Shown piece by piece: positions 51,025-59,924 of a DNA stretch of 62,968 nucleotides. Source of the stretch: CAYNLG01 sp964397995 (GTDB taxonomy: Bacteria > Planctomycetota > Phycisphaerae > FEN-1346). Where the stretch lies: assembly GCA_964397995.1 (NCBI GenBank), contig CAYNLG010000012.1, positions 1 through 62,968 of the forward strand, in the 5' to 3' direction. Under the pieces are notes generated by a model, which saw only the letters and a program-made list of their open reading frames with translations, was not told the origin of the DNA and ran no database searches. The first letter of the stretch is position 1, and each line of letters opens with the position of its first letter. Made by a program: the position numbers and the translations under genes.

Positions 51025-52461
51025 CTAGGGCGTGGCGGGCACCCCGGCCGCCGCTGCGCGGGCCGCGTCGGCCAGCGTCTCGTACCGGTCGCGCAGGGTC
51101 TCGCTCCAGCGGACCTCGATGTCGCTCCGCCGCCGCAGCCGCGCCTCATCCTCGGCCTTCAGCGTCTCGGCCTCCTCGTCCGTCGCGTCCTCGGGGATGA
51201 CGACGGGCGTCCAGACCTCGCGCCCCAGCCGAAGCATCTCCTCCTCGCGGACGAGCGGCTCGGTCAGCCGCGCCATCAGCGCCTCCGGCGCGCCGGCCTC
51301 GACGACGGCCTTGAAGGCCTCCTTGAGCGGCCCGTGGTTCTCGACGAGCGCCACGTGCAGGTACGCCGGCATGACGGCGATCCGCGCGACCTCCTTCTCG
51401 GTGTCGAAGAAGTCCGATGGGGGCAACTCGAACGGGTTCATCGAGGGCGTCGCCCCGGCGGCCTCTGCCTCGGTGTAGAGATGCGGCAGGACCGCCAGCC
51501 GCTGCAGGGCGTGCTCCTTGGGGCCGCCCTCGCTCCCCGGGGGCAGCATCCAGAGCCGCTGGCTGGCGGGGCTCATGACGAACGCGACGTATTTCTCGGC
51601 CACCGCCCGGTTCGGCGCCTTGGCGAGGATGCCGATCGGGTCGCAATTGACCACCGTCATCCCCTCCGGCGCGACGAACGCCACGTGCTCCCCGCCCTCC
51701 GACACCTTCTGGCGCGCCGCGTAGAAGTCGATGCATGGCCCCATGGCGATCAGGCCGCGCGCCGTGTTCCGTGGGATGTCCGACCCGCCGGCGTAGAACT
51801 CCCGGGCGCAGCCGCCCATCCGCGCGAGCAGCGCCATGCCCACGTCGTAGCCGTAGGCCTGGAGGATGATCTCGTAAGCCTTGCGGACGCTACCGGACTT
51901 CGTCGGGTCTCCCCCGCCCACGAGGTCCATGTACCGAGGGTCGCCCATGGCCTCCCAGGCCGTGGGCATCGGCAGGCCGCGGTCCGAGAGGACCTTGGTG
52001 TTGATGATGAGCCCGAAGGAGGAGATGGCAGCCCCGTACCAGGCGTAGTCCTCGTCGTAGAGCGGTTGGCCGGCGACGGTCTTCGGCAGTTGGGCAAGCA
52101 ACGGGTCCGGCAGCTCATACGGCGCCAGGAACCCGAGCTGCTTCATCCGCTCGAAGATCGGCCCGCCGCCGAACACCACGTCCACGTCGTGCCGCCCCGC
52201 CAGAAACTTGTCCTGGATGCGCTTCAGGATTTGGCTCGTGCCCCCCGCGTCGGGGACGGAGACGTCGACGTCGCGCCCGGTCTCGGCCTTGTACCAGGCG
52301 GCGAAGGCGGTGTTGAACTCCTGCTCGATCTCGTCGCTGTGAGGAGAGTAGACGACCAAGTGATCGACGTCGGCCGCCGGGGTCGACGGGCCGCCGCAGC
52401 CGGCCAGCGCCGCCGCGGCCAGGACCGCTGCCAGGGCGAAGGCGCGCGCGGGATGGGTCAT
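51025..52461 (-). CDS. ABC importer solute-binding lipoprotein
   Basis: 478 residues. Lipobox ALAGCGG, then 'DHLVVYSPHSDEIEQEFNTAFAAWYKAETGRDV', typical of family 1 extracellular binding proteins for Fe(III) or related anions. 'DVVFGGGPIFERMKQLGFLAPYELP' and 'IGILAKAPNRAVAEKYVAFVMSP' also match. It is longer than the usual ~350 residues because of a charged helical tail (from ~400). AAGGAG precedes the ATG; the start overlaps the ATPase stop (ATGA). No conserved iron-binding Tyr pair is obvious, so the substrate is left open. Confidence 0.88.
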   Translation of the reverse strand: MTHPARAFALAAVLAAAALAGCGGPSTPAADVDHLVVYSPHSDEIEQEFNTAFAAWYKAETGRDVDVSVPDAGGTSQILKRIQDKFLAGRHDVDVVFGGGPIFERMKQLGFLAPYELPDPLLAQLPKTVAGQPLYDEDYAWYGAAISSFGLIINTKVLSDRGLPMPTAWEAMGDPRYMDLVGGGDPTKSGSVRKAYEIILQAYGYDVGMALLARMGGCAREFYAGGSDIPRNTARGLIAMGPCIDFYAARQKVSEGGEHVAFVAPEGMTVVNCDPIGILAKAPNRAVAEKYVAFVMSPASQRLWMLPPGSEGGPKEHALQRLAVLPHLYTEAEAAGATPSMNPFELPPSDFFDTEKEVARIAVMPAYLHVALVENHGPLKEAFKAVVEAGAPEALMARLTEPLVREEEMLRLGREVWTPVVIPEDATDEEAETLKAEDEARLRRRSDIEVRWSETLRDRYETLADAARAAAAGVPATP

Positions 52462-53579
52462 GCCAGGGCTCCTTGTTTCGGGATCTCCGTGAGGGGCGGG
52501 CCCTCGTCGCGGCAGAAGGCCCGGACGGCCTCGGGCGGCAGGTGCAGCCGCGCAGCCTCGCCCGGCTCGACTGCCGGCAGTTCCGACGGCCGCGCCGAGA
52601 GCACCAGCGGCCGGCGTCCCAGGCGCACCCGGACCTGTTCGGTGTCGCCCTCGAACGTCCGGCTCTGGACCGTGACGGGGAACGTGTTGGCCTCCGGGGC
52701 GTCGCCCTCGGCCGCCAGCAGCCGGAGCTGCGCCGGCCGCACTCCCAGCACCACGGGCACGCCGACGAAGAGCTTCGTCGGGGCGCGGGCGACGCGGACC
52801 GGCCCGGCCGGGGTGTGAACAAGGGCCGAGGCGCCGTCGCGCTGCTTGACCTCGCCCTCCAGGAAGTTGGCGGCCCCCAGAAACCCCGCCGTGAACGCGT
52901 TGGGCGGGTCGCCGTAGAGGTCGCGCGGCGACCCTTGGGCGACGATCCGGCCGTCGTGGACGACGGCCAGCCGGTCGGCCATCGTGAGGGCCTCGTCCTG
53001 GTCGTGCGTGACGTAGACGCTGGTGACCTGGGTGGCTCGCTGGGTGGCGCGGATCTCCGCCCGCATGGCCAGGCGCAGCTTCGCGTCGAGGTTCGAGAGC
53101 GGCTCGTCCAGCAGGAGGAAGTCCGGCTGGATGGCCAGCGCCCGGGCCAGGGCCACCCGCTGTTGCTGCCCGCCCGAGAGCTGCGTGGGCTTGCGGTGCG
53201 CGTAGGTCTTCATCTGGACGATGTCGAGGACGTCGAGGGCCCGGCGGCGGCGCTCGGCGCGCGGCACCTTGCGGACGGCCAGGCCGAAGGCGACGTTGTC
53301 CAGGACGGTCATGTGAGGCCAGAGGGCGTAGTTCTGGAACACCATGCCGCAGTTCCGCCGGTGGGGCGGGAGGTCCGTCACGTCGCGCTCGCCGAACCAG
53401 ACCCGCCCGCCGTCCGGGGCGTAGAACCCCGCGACCATCCGGAGCAGCGTCGTCTTGCCGCACCCCGACGGGCCGAGCAGAAAGAACAGTTCGCCCGGAC
53501 GCACGTCCAGGTCGATGGCATCGACGGCCGTGACGGGGCCGAATCGCTTGGTGACCGACTCCAGATGCAGGCGTTCCAC
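52458..53579 (-). CDS. ABC transporter ATPase (FbpC/PotA type)
   Basis: 373 residues. Walker A GPSGCGKTT, Q-loop FQNYALWPH, signature LSGGQQQR, Walker B LLLDEP, H-loop VTHDQ. A C-terminal TOBE-like regulatory domain follows (~245-360). GTG start at 53579 with GGGAGG upstream. First gene of the operon ATPase - binding protein - permease, with ATGA coupling to the second gene. Confidence 0.93.
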   Translation of the reverse strand: MERLHLESVTKRFGPVTAVDAIDLDVRPGELFFLLGPSGCGKTTLLRMVAGFYAPDGGRVWFGERDVTDLPPHRRNCGMVFQNYALWPHMTVLDNVAFGLAVRKVPRAERRRRALDVLDIVQMKTYAHRKPTQLSGGQQQRVALARALAIQPDFLLLDEPLSNLDAKLRLAMRAEIRATQRATQVTSVYVTHDQDEALTMADRLAVVHDGRIVAQGSPRDLYGDPPNAFTAGFLGAANFLEGEVKQRDGASALVHTPAGPVRVARAPTKLFVGVPVVLGVRPAQLRLLAAEGDAPEANTFPVTVQSRTFEGDTEQVRVRLGRRPLVLSARPSELPAVEPGEAARLHLPPEAVRAFCRDEGPPLTEIPKQGALA

Positions 53580-53597
53580 GGCGACCTCCCGCCCACG

Positions 53598-53626
53598 TCC
53601 TTACCGGCCGAACACGGGATTTGCAA
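53598..53626 (-). promoter_or_regulatory. Possible sigma-70 promoter of the ABC operon
   Basis: Minus strand: TTGCAA (53626-53621), 17-bp spacer, TAAGGA (53603-53598), about 19 bases before GTG 53579. Confidence 0.4.
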
Positions 53627-53686
53627 TCGAAAACGCGGCCGCGGGGGCTCCCAAGGCCTCAAAGGGCGGTCGCCGTGGGCGCGCCG

Positions 53687-53715
53687 TTGACCCGGGAGGC
53701 TCCGTCGCCGATAAT
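53687..53715 (+). promoter_or_regulatory. Sigma-70 promoter of the second enolase-superfamily gene
   Basis: TTGACC, 17-bp spacer, GATAAT; the -10 ends 31 bases before ATG 53747. Confidence 0.65.
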
Positions 53716-53746
53716 CGCGGGATAACCCGACTCCGCGGACCGCCCC

Positions 53747-54910
53747 ATGCCCCCCTTGCCGAAGACCCTCGACGTCTGGACCTACCGCCTGCCGATGCGG
53801 GTCCGTTTCAAGCACGCCGCCGCCGAACGCGACACCAGCACCGGGCTGCTCGTCCGCCTGGAGCTCGACGACGGCACGGTCGGCTGGGGCGAGGGCATTC
53901 CGCGCGACTACGTGACCGGCGAGACGCTCGCCTCGGCCGTGCGCGTCATCGAGTCCGACTACGCCATGGCGCTGGCAAGCCCCGCGCCGCTTGCGACGCG
54001 CCCGATCGAAGCCGACGGCGTCGTCCACAATGCCGCGTGGTGCGCCTGCGAACTGGCCTACCTCGACGCCGTGGCCCGGACGTCCTGGACCCGCGTCGCG
54101 GACCTGCTGGGGGCGCGCCTCGACCTCAAGCCGCGCCGCCTGCTCCGGCGGGTCAGCGCCATCCTTTCGGCCGGGCCGGTCTGGAAGGTGCAGCGGAGCC
54201 TGCGGCTGATGCGGCTGGTGGGGTTCCGCGACTACAAGGTCAAGGTCGGGTCGGACGCGGCCCGCGACGAGGCCGCCCTGGACGAATGCCGCCGTCAGCT
54301 TGGGCGCGGCCTGAAGCGGCGGCGCGGGCCGACCCGCCGGACCCTCCGGGCGGACGCCAACGGGGCGTGGACGTTCGACGAGGCCGTCGAGCGGGTCCGC
54401 GGCCTCGCGCGCTTCGGCGTGCTGGCCATCGAGCAGCCGCTTGCCAAGGGCGAGGAGGCCGCCTTGGCCGACCTTCGCCGCGCCACCACCGTGCCCATCA
54501 TGCTCGACGAGTCCCTGCTGACGATCGAGGGTGCGCGGCGCCTGGTCGAGGCCGGCCGCGTCGACCTCTTCAACATCCGCCTCTCGAAGAACGGCGGCCT
54601 CGTACGGAGCCTGGACCTCGCGGCCTACGCCCACGAGGTCGGCCTCGACTTTCAGCTCGGATGCATGGTCGGCGAGACGGGCGTCCTGTCGGCGGCCGGG
54701 CGGGCGTTCCTGGAGCTCATGGGCCGGCGGGTCCGCTTCGCGGAGGGGTCGTACAACCGCTTCCTGCTCCGCCAGGACGTGACGCACGAGCGCCTGAGCT
54801 TCGGCTACGGGGGGTTCGTGCGCGGTTTGGTGGGTCCGGGTCTGGGCGTGCACGTCAACCTGCATGCGGTGCGCCGCGTCGCCCAGCGGGTCCTGCACCT
54901 GGAATACTGA
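53747..54910 (+). CDS. Enolase-superfamily enzyme (muconate-cycloisomerase subgroup)
   Basis: 387 residues. K164-x-K166 (YKVKVG), metal ligands D203 (RADANGAW), E229 (AIEQPL) and D254 (LDES), and the opposite-face K281 (RLSKNGG) form the full set of the muconate cycloisomerase / dipeptide epimerase / o-succinylbenzoate synthase subgroup. The capping domain starts 'YRLPMRVRFKHAAAERDTSTGLLVRLEL'. No men genes are nearby, so dipeptide epimerase or N-acylamino-acid racemase activity is as likely as menaquinone synthesis. Own promoter; not related closely to the enzyme at 8051-9451. Confidence 0.85.
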   Translation: MPPLPKTLDVWTYRLPMRVRFKHAAAERDTSTGLLVRLELDDGTVGWGEGIPRDYVTGETLASAVRVIESDYAMALASPAPLATRPIEADGVVHNAAWCACELAYLDAVARTSWTRVADLLGARLDLKPRRLLRRVSAILSAGPVWKVQRSLRLMRLVGFRDYKVKVGSDAARDEAALDECRRQLGRGLKRRRGPTRRTLRADANGAWTFDEAVERVRGLARFGVLAIEQPLAKGEEAALADLRRATTVPIMLDESLLTIEGARRLVEAGRVDLFNIRLSKNGGLVRSLDLAAYAHEVGLDFQLGCMVGETGVLSAAGRAFLELMGRRVRFAEGSYNRFLLRQDVTHERLSFGYGGFVRGLVGPGLGVHVNLHAVRRVAQRVLHLEY

Positions 54911-54937
54911 GCGTGTGCCGGGCCGCGCGCAGCGCGC

Positions 54938-55249
54938 CTACAACCGATCATCCAGCGGCGGGAGGTCGTCCTCGTCGTCTTCCTCCTCGTCGTCGTACTT
55001 CCAGCTGTCCGCTTCGTCCAGGTCGTCCATCTCGCGTTTCAGGTGTTTGAAGAGCTTGTCCTGCAACGGAGCGATCTTCTTGTAGGCCGCCACCGTTGCC
55101 ATGTGGGCCCGCGTCATCATCTCCAGCCGAAGCAACTGGTGTTTGACGAGGCACTCCGGCTCCACGATGGTCGAGAACGGGTTGCAGCGAAAGCGGACTT
55201 GGCCGTCGTCGCTCATCTCGCAGTATTCGCAGTCCTTGCACTGGATCAT
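54938..55249 (-). CDS. Small Cys-cluster protein with acidic tail
   Basis: 103 residues. The N-terminus has four Cys in CKDCEYCEMSDDGQVRFRC, suggesting a zinc or iron site, and a fifth at C33. A middle helix (LLRLEMMTRAHMATVAAYKKIAPLQDKLFKHL) is followed by a strongly acidic tail (DDEEEDDEDD). Family not recognised. The ATG overlaps the pdxJ stop (ATGA), so it is the last gene of the nadE operon. Confidence 0.75.
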   Translation of the reverse strand: MIQCKDCEYCEMSDDGQVRFRCNPFSTIVEPECLVKHQLLRLEMMTRAHMATVAAYKKIAPLQDKLFKHLKREMDDLDEADSWKYDDEEEDDEDDLPPLDDRL

Positions 55250-56007
55250 GCCAATCTCCCTTCTCCTTCTGGTTGCGTCGATGTCGCGTCGCGGCGCCCC
55301 AGGGCCGCCAGGTACGCCTTGACGGCCCCCGCCAAGCCCCGCTCCAGGGCGTCGGCGATCAGCGCGTGCCCGATCGAGACCTCCAGCACCCCCGGGATGG
55401 TGACGAAGCGCGGCAGATTATGCAGGTTCAGGTCGTGGCCCGCGTTGACGCCCAGCCCCGCCTCCTGGGCCGCGTCGGCCGACGCCCGGAACCGCTCGAA
55501 GGCGTCGTCCTCGTCCGGCGTGCCGAAGGCCCGGGCGTACGGTTCGGTGTAAAGCTCCACCCGGTCGGCCCCCAGCTCGGCGGCCAGCGGAATCCTCTCG
55601 GGCTCGGCGTCAACGAAGAGGCTCGTCCGGATGCCCTGGTCTTTCAGCTCCGCCAGGATCGGTCTTAGCCGGTCGGCGTGGGCCTCCAGGTCCCACCCGT
55701 GGTCGCTTGTCTTCTGGTTCGGCGCGTCCGGCACCAGCGTCGCCTGCGCCGGCCGCGCGCGCCGCACGATATCCATGTACCGGGTGTCCGGGTAGCCTTC
55801 GATGTTGAACTCGACGGCGAGGCGCTCGGCCAGGCCGAAGACGTCGCCCGTCCGGATGTGCCGCTCGTCCGGCCGCGGGTGCACGGTGATGCCGTCGGCG
55901 CCGGCGGCAACCGCGACGTCGGCCGCCCACGTGACGCTCGGCAGGTCCAGGTCGCGCTGGTTGCGGAGCAGGGCGACCTTGTTCAGGTTCACACTCAGGC
56001 AGGTCAT
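55246..56007 (-). CDS. pdxJ: Pyridoxine 5'-phosphate synthase
   Basis: 253 residues, full length. LSVNLNKVALLRNQR, GADGITVHPRPDERHI, FNIEGYP, ELYTEPYA and GLGVNAGHDLNLHNL are the PdxJ hallmarks (Lys/His/Glu of the TIM barrel). It condenses aminoacetone phosphate with deoxyxylulose phosphate in the DXP-dependent vitamin B6 pathway. ATG 56007 overlaps the stop of the MFS gene by 4 bp. PdxA is not in the window. Confidence 0.96.
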   Translation of the reverse strand: MTCLSVNLNKVALLRNQRDLDLPSVTWAADVAVAAGADGITVHPRPDERHIRTGDVFGLAERLAVEFNIEGYPDTRYMDIVRRARPAQATLVPDAPNQKTSDHGWDLEAHADRLRPILAELKDQGIRTSLFVDAEPERIPLAAELGADRVELYTEPYARAFGTPDEDDAFERFRASADAAQEAGLGVNAGHDLNLHNLPRFVTIPGVLEVSIGHALIADALERGLAGAVKAYLAALGRRDATSTQPEGEGRLA

Positions 56008-57320
56008 GCGTCGCTCCCTTCCGTCGCCACCTTTCCCGGTTGCCGCGCCGCAAGCACGAGCAGCCCCACGGCCGCCACGCCGGCGCAGGCGCCGCCGAAG
56101 CCGAACGCCACCGCCGGCCCGTATGTCTGATAGAGGATGCCCAGCAGCAGACTGGCGGGGAACTTGGCGATGCCGTCGGCGAAGGCGTACAGCCCGTAGG
56201 CGGCCCCCCGCACCTCGGGCCGCACCAGGTCCGCCACGACCGCCTTCTCGACACCCTCCGTGAAGCCGTAGAAGAGGCCGTAGGCGACGAACAGGGCCCA
56301 TGCGTGCCAAGCCTGCGTCGCCAAGCCGAACGCGACGTACACCCCGGCGTAGACGACCCAGCCGACGGCCAGCGTCCGGGCCCGCCCGAGCTTGTCGGCC
56401 ACGAACCCTCCGGGCAGGCTGAAGACCATCTTCGCCAGCGACAGCACCAGCAGCATCAGCGGAAGCTGCCAGGGGAAGTCCCAACTGCCCGCCATCTGGG
56501 CCCGCTGCGCCTCGGTGAACTGGAGCGGGTAGCCGATCAGTTGCCCAGCCCGGACCACGAGAAACATGTCCGACGAGTTCCCGAGGGCGAAGAGGAGCAA
56601 CGCCCCGAGGAACCACCAGAACCGTTTCTCGTACCCCGCCCGGAAGTCCAGGGTGACGCCCTTGGTCTCGGCCCGTTTCTCGCGCACCAGCACCACGATC
56701 GCCACGACCGCCAGCGCCGCCGGCACCGCCGCGATGAGGTACATCAGCCGGAAGACGTCCGCCGGCTCCTTGTCCCCGAGGCTCTTGTAGTACGGGAAGA
56801 GCAGGGCCACCAGCACCACGCCCGCCAGCAGGCCGACCACGGCCCCGCCGTGGTCCATCATGCGGTGGAACGAGAAGGCCTTGCCGCGGTTCTCCTCGTC
56901 GATGACCCCCGCGATGAGCGCGTCGCGGGGCGCCGTCCGGACGCCCTTGCCAACCCGCTCCAGGCCCAGCAGGCCCAGCACGTGCCAGGGCGCGGCCGCC
57001 AGGGCCAGCATGGGCTTGACGACCGTCGAGATGCCGTAGCCGAGGGCGACCAGGACTTTGCGGCGGCCGATCATGTCGGAGAACCAGCCGGAGGCCAGCT
57101 TCAGCAGGCTCGACAGGCTCTCCCGAAGGCCCTCGACGACGCCGACCCAGACCGCCCCGCCGCCCAGGATCGCGATGAAGAACGGCACCGTCCACATCAT
57201 CATCTCGCTGGAGGCGTCCGTCAGGAACGAGACGAGCCCCAGCACGAGGACGTTGCGCGGCAGGGACGCCTTGAGCTGCGACGCCAGCCCCGCCGTCTTG
57301 CCGCCTTCCTGCTCAGCCAT
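56004..57320 (-). CDS. MFS transporter
   Basis: 438 residues, ~12 membrane segments. The first helix region ends 'SFLTDASSEMMMWTVPFF', and the loop 2-3 motif is GWFSDMIGRRK. 'RVGKGVRTAPRDALIAG' after helix 4 and 'GLFYGFTEGVEKAVVADLV' in the second half are typical of a subgroup of MFS proteins annotated only generally. It overlaps nadE by 8 bp and pdxJ by 4 bp, so co-translation is likely. Position between NAD and B6 genes suggests transport of a cofactor precursor, by inference. Confidence 0.88.
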   Translation of the reverse strand: MAEQEGGKTAGLASQLKASLPRNVLVLGLVSFLTDASSEMMMWTVPFFIAILGGGAVWVGVVEGLRESLSSLLKLASGWFSDMIGRRKVLVALGYGISTVVKPMLALAAAPWHVLGLLGLERVGKGVRTAPRDALIAGVIDEENRGKAFSFHRMMDHGGAVVGLLAGVVLVALLFPYYKSLGDKEPADVFRLMYLIAAVPAALAVVAIVVLVREKRAETKGVTLDFRAGYEKRFWWFLGALLLFALGNSSDMFLVVRAGQLIGYPLQFTEAQRAQMAGSWDFPWQLPLMLLVLSLAKMVFSLPGGFVADKLGRARTLAVGWVVYAGVYVAFGLATQAWHAWALFVAYGLFYGFTEGVEKAVVADLVRPEVRGAAYGLYAFADGIAKFPASLLLGILYQTYGPAVAFGFGGACAGVAAVGLLVLAARQPGKVATEGSDA

Positions 57321-58995
57321 CGGGGAAGGTCCCCCCCGGGTCGCGGACGTCCGGCTGATACCGCTGGGCGATGGGCATCCGCCGGCCGAACCCGAACGCG
57401 CGGCTGGTCACCTTGAGGCCCGGCGCCGCCTGCTCGCGTTTGTACTCGTTCCGGTCCACCAGCCGGACCACGCGCCGCACCGTCTCGGCGTCAACCCCCG
57501 CGGCCGCGATCTCCTCGGCCGACTGCTCGCCGGTCACGTACCGCTCCAGGATCGGATCGAGCACCTCGTAGGGCGGCAAGCTGTCCTGGTCGGTCTGGTC
57601 GGGCCGCAACTCGGCCGAGGGGGGCTTTGTGAGGATCCGCTCGGGAATCGGCGCGCCGCCCGTCGCGTTGATGTGCCGCGCCAGCGCGTACACCATCGTC
57701 TTTGGGACGTCGCTGATGACCGCCAGGCCCCCCGCCATATCGCCGTACAGGGTGCAGTACCCGACGGCCAGTTCGCTCTTGTTGCCGGTCGAGAGGACGA
57801 GCCGCCCGAACTTGTTCGAGAGGGCCATCAGGATGATGCCCCGCACGCGGGCCTGGATGTTCTCCTCGGCCACGTCCGGTGCCGTCCCGGCAAACGCCTC
57901 CGCCAGCATCGTCTCGAAGGCGGCGTGGGCCGGCTCGATGGGCACCTCCAGCAGGTCGATGCCGAGGCGCCCCGCCAGTTCCCGCGCATCAGCCAGGCTG
58001 TGCCGGGACGAGTGGCGGCTGGGCATCGCGACGCCCAGCACATGCTCGGCCTTGAGGGCCTCGGTAGCCAGGGCCGCCACCAGCGCCGAATCGACACCGC
58101 CCGAGAGGCCGAGGACGGCGCTCCGGAACCCGCACTTGCGCAGGTAATCCCGCAGGCCCAGCACCAGCGCTTGCCGCAAGGCCTCGAGGTCGGCCATGAG
58201 CGGCGGCTGGGGCGCGAGCGGCAGCCCCGCCATCACGTCCACCAGTTCGACGGCCTCTTCGAACGCCGGGAGCTGCGCCGTCAGCCGCCCCTCGGCGTCC
58301 ATCGCGAAACTCGCCCCGTCGAAGACCAGCTCGTCGTTGCCGCCCACCTGGTTCACGTACACCACCGGCCGCCCGTACTTCCGGGCCTGGGCCGCCACCA
58401 GGTCGCGCCGCAGCGCGGGCTTGCCCACCTCGAAGGGCGATGCCGACAGGTTCATCAGCACGTCGGCCCCGGCCTCCACCAGGTCCGCGATGGGATTGCC
58501 GCGGTAGAACCGCGCCGCCGGCCCGGCCGCCCCCTCCGTCCAGATGTCCTCGCAGATGGAGAGGCCGAGGTTGAGCCCCGCCACCTCGGCGACCTGCGGC
58601 CCGGGCCCCGGCTCGAAGTACCGGACCTCGTCGAAGACGTCGTACATCGGCAGAAGGGCCTTGTACTTGCGGGCGAGGATCGCACCGCCCGCGATGAGCG
58701 CGGCCGCGTTGTGCAGCGGCAGGCCCCGGTCCTTCCGCGACCGGTCCACGTACCCGACGACGAGCGGCACGTCGCCCACGCCTGCCGCCACGCGCTCGAG
58801 CGCCGCCAAGGCGTCCGCGACGAAGCGCGGCTTCAGGAGGAGGTCCTTCGGCGGGTACCCGATCAGCGAGAGTTCGGGCGTGACGACGAGGTCCGCCCCG
58901 CGCCCGGCGCCCTCGGCATAGGCTGCCAGAATCCGGTCGGCGTTCCCCCCCAGGTCCCCGACCGTCGGGTTGAGCTGCGCGATGGCGATCCGCAT
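57313..58995 (-). CDS. nadE: Glutamine-dependent NAD+ synthetase
   Basis: 560 residues, two domains. The N-terminal nitrilase-type glutaminase has Glu in TPELSLIGYPP, Lys in YKALLPMYDVFDE and Cys in LSICEDIW. The C-terminal synthetase has the PP-loop LGLSGGVDSALVA and 'STGNKSELAVGYCTLYGDMAGG'. It amidates nicotinate adenine dinucleotide. First gene of the overlapping operon. The -10 box CATAAT lies 8 bases before the ATG, and no Shine-Dalgarno is present. Confidence 0.95.
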   Translation of the reverse strand: MRIAIAQLNPTVGDLGGNADRILAAYAEGAGRGADLVVTPELSLIGYPPKDLLLKPRFVADALAALERVAAGVGDVPLVVGYVDRSRKDRGLPLHNAAALIAGGAILARKYKALLPMYDVFDEVRYFEPGPGPQVAEVAGLNLGLSICEDIWTEGAAGPAARFYRGNPIADLVEAGADVLMNLSASPFEVGKPALRRDLVAAQARKYGRPVVYVNQVGGNDELVFDGASFAMDAEGRLTAQLPAFEEAVELVDVMAGLPLAPQPPLMADLEALRQALVLGLRDYLRKCGFRSAVLGLSGGVDSALVAALATEALKAEHVLGVAMPSRHSSRHSLADARELAGRLGIDLLEVPIEPAHAAFETMLAEAFAGTAPDVAEENIQARVRGIILMALSNKFGRLVLSTGNKSELAVGYCTLYGDMAGGLAVISDVPKTMVYALARHINATGGAPIPERILTKPPSAELRPDQTDQDSLPPYEVLDPILERYVTGEQSAEEIAAAGVDAETVRRVVRLVDRNEYKREQAAPGLKVTSRAFGFGRRMPIAQRYQPDVRDPGGTFPDG

Positions 58996-59003
58996 GGGAC
59001 CGG

Positions 59004-59009
59004 ATTATG
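59004..59009 (-). promoter_or_regulatory. -10 box placed for leaderless nadE mRNA
   Basis: CATAAT on the minus strand ends 8 bases before ATG 58995, with a weak -35 and no ribosome site; a leaderless start is likely. Confidence 0.45.
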
Positions 59010-59070
59010 GGGCTTGCCCCCGCCCCGTGCCATAGAAAAGGTACCGCGTCTCCGGCTGCCACGCAGATGA

Positions 59071-59138
59071 AAAAGCGAGGCCGGGGGACGCAAGCGGTGC
59101 AGGGGGGAAAGCATCCGCTTAACGCCGCACCCGGCCTC
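59071..59138 (-). terminator. rnc terminator hairpin
   Basis: Outer 9-bp stem (59077-59085 with 59130-59138), inner stem AAGCGG/CCGCTT (59092-59097 with 59115-59120), then on the minus strand GCTTTTTC. Lies between rnc and nadE and ends the rnc transcript. Confidence 0.7.
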
Positions 59139-59158
59139 AAATCCGTCTCAGAAACCGT

Positions 59159-59887
59159 TCAGGCGGTCAGTTCCTCTTCGGCAGCCTCACACGCCTCATC
59201 GTCCATTTCGCCGAGCGCCCGAAGCGCCTCCATGGCCGCCCGCTGCTCGGCCGATTTCTTGCTTGGCCCCCACGCCGAGGGGAACAGGCGGCCCTTGATT
59301 GACACGGCCACCTCGAACGCCTTCGCGTGGTCCGGCCCCTTCTCGTCCAGGACCTCGTAGTGCGGGGTCCCGCCCAGTTCCCGCTGGGCGTATTGCTGGA
59401 GCAGGGACTTGTAGTTGCGGTGGTGTTCGCCCGAGGCGACCCGCTCGATCTCCTCGTCCATGTGGTCCAGGATGAACGTCTTGACCGGCTCCAACCCCCC
59501 GTCCAGGTACATCGCCCCGACCACCGCCTCGTACCCGCAGGCCGCCAGGCTCGACGGGATCTGCGACGCCTCGGCGATGCCCTTGCCGAGGTTCAGGTGG
59601 TCCAGCAGGCCCATCGCCGTGGCGACCCGGGCACAGGTGTCGCGGCTGACGACGACGCTCTTGATTCGCGTCATCTCCCCCTCGAGGAACGTCGGATACC
59701 GGTGAAACAGTTCCTCGCAGACCACGAGACCGAGGATGGCGTCGCCCAGGAACTCCAACCGCTCGTTCGAGGCCAACCGATGAGAAGCGATGCTGGCGTG
59801 CGTCAGCGCGTTCTCGAGAAGCTCGGGGCTCTTGAACGTATAGCCGATCAGGCCTTGGACGGCCTTGATCGCGTCGGGATGACTCAA
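59159..59887 (-). CDS. rnc: Ribonuclease III
   Basis: 242 residues. The signature NERLEFLGDA is at ~41-50, with catalytic Glu/Asp following the family pattern (EAVVGAMYLDGG near 125). The double-stranded-RNA-binding domain covers ~165-230 (NYKSLLQQYAQRELGGTPHYEVLDEKGP...KKSAEQRAAMEAL). It processes rRNA precursors and structured mRNAs. TTG 59887 is chosen as start: GGAGGA lies 9 bases before it, and the only upstream ATG (59926) overlaps the -10 box TACAAT, so it cannot be in the main transcript. An acidic tail ends the protein. Confidence 0.93.
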   Translation of the reverse strand: MSHPDAIKAVQGLIGYTFKSPELLENALTHASIASHRLASNERLEFLGDAILGLVVCEELFHRYPTFLEGEMTRIKSVVVSRDTCARVATAMGLLDHLNLGKGIAEASQIPSSLAACGYEAVVGAMYLDGGLEPVKTFILDHMDEEIERVASGEHHRNYKSLLQQYAQRELGGTPHYEVLDEKGPDHAKAFEVAVSIKGRLFPSAWGPSKKSAEQRAAMEALRALGEMDDEACEAAEEELTA

Positions 59888-59924
59888 AGCCGGAAGTCCT
59901 CCTGCCTGCCCCAAAGCGAAGGGC

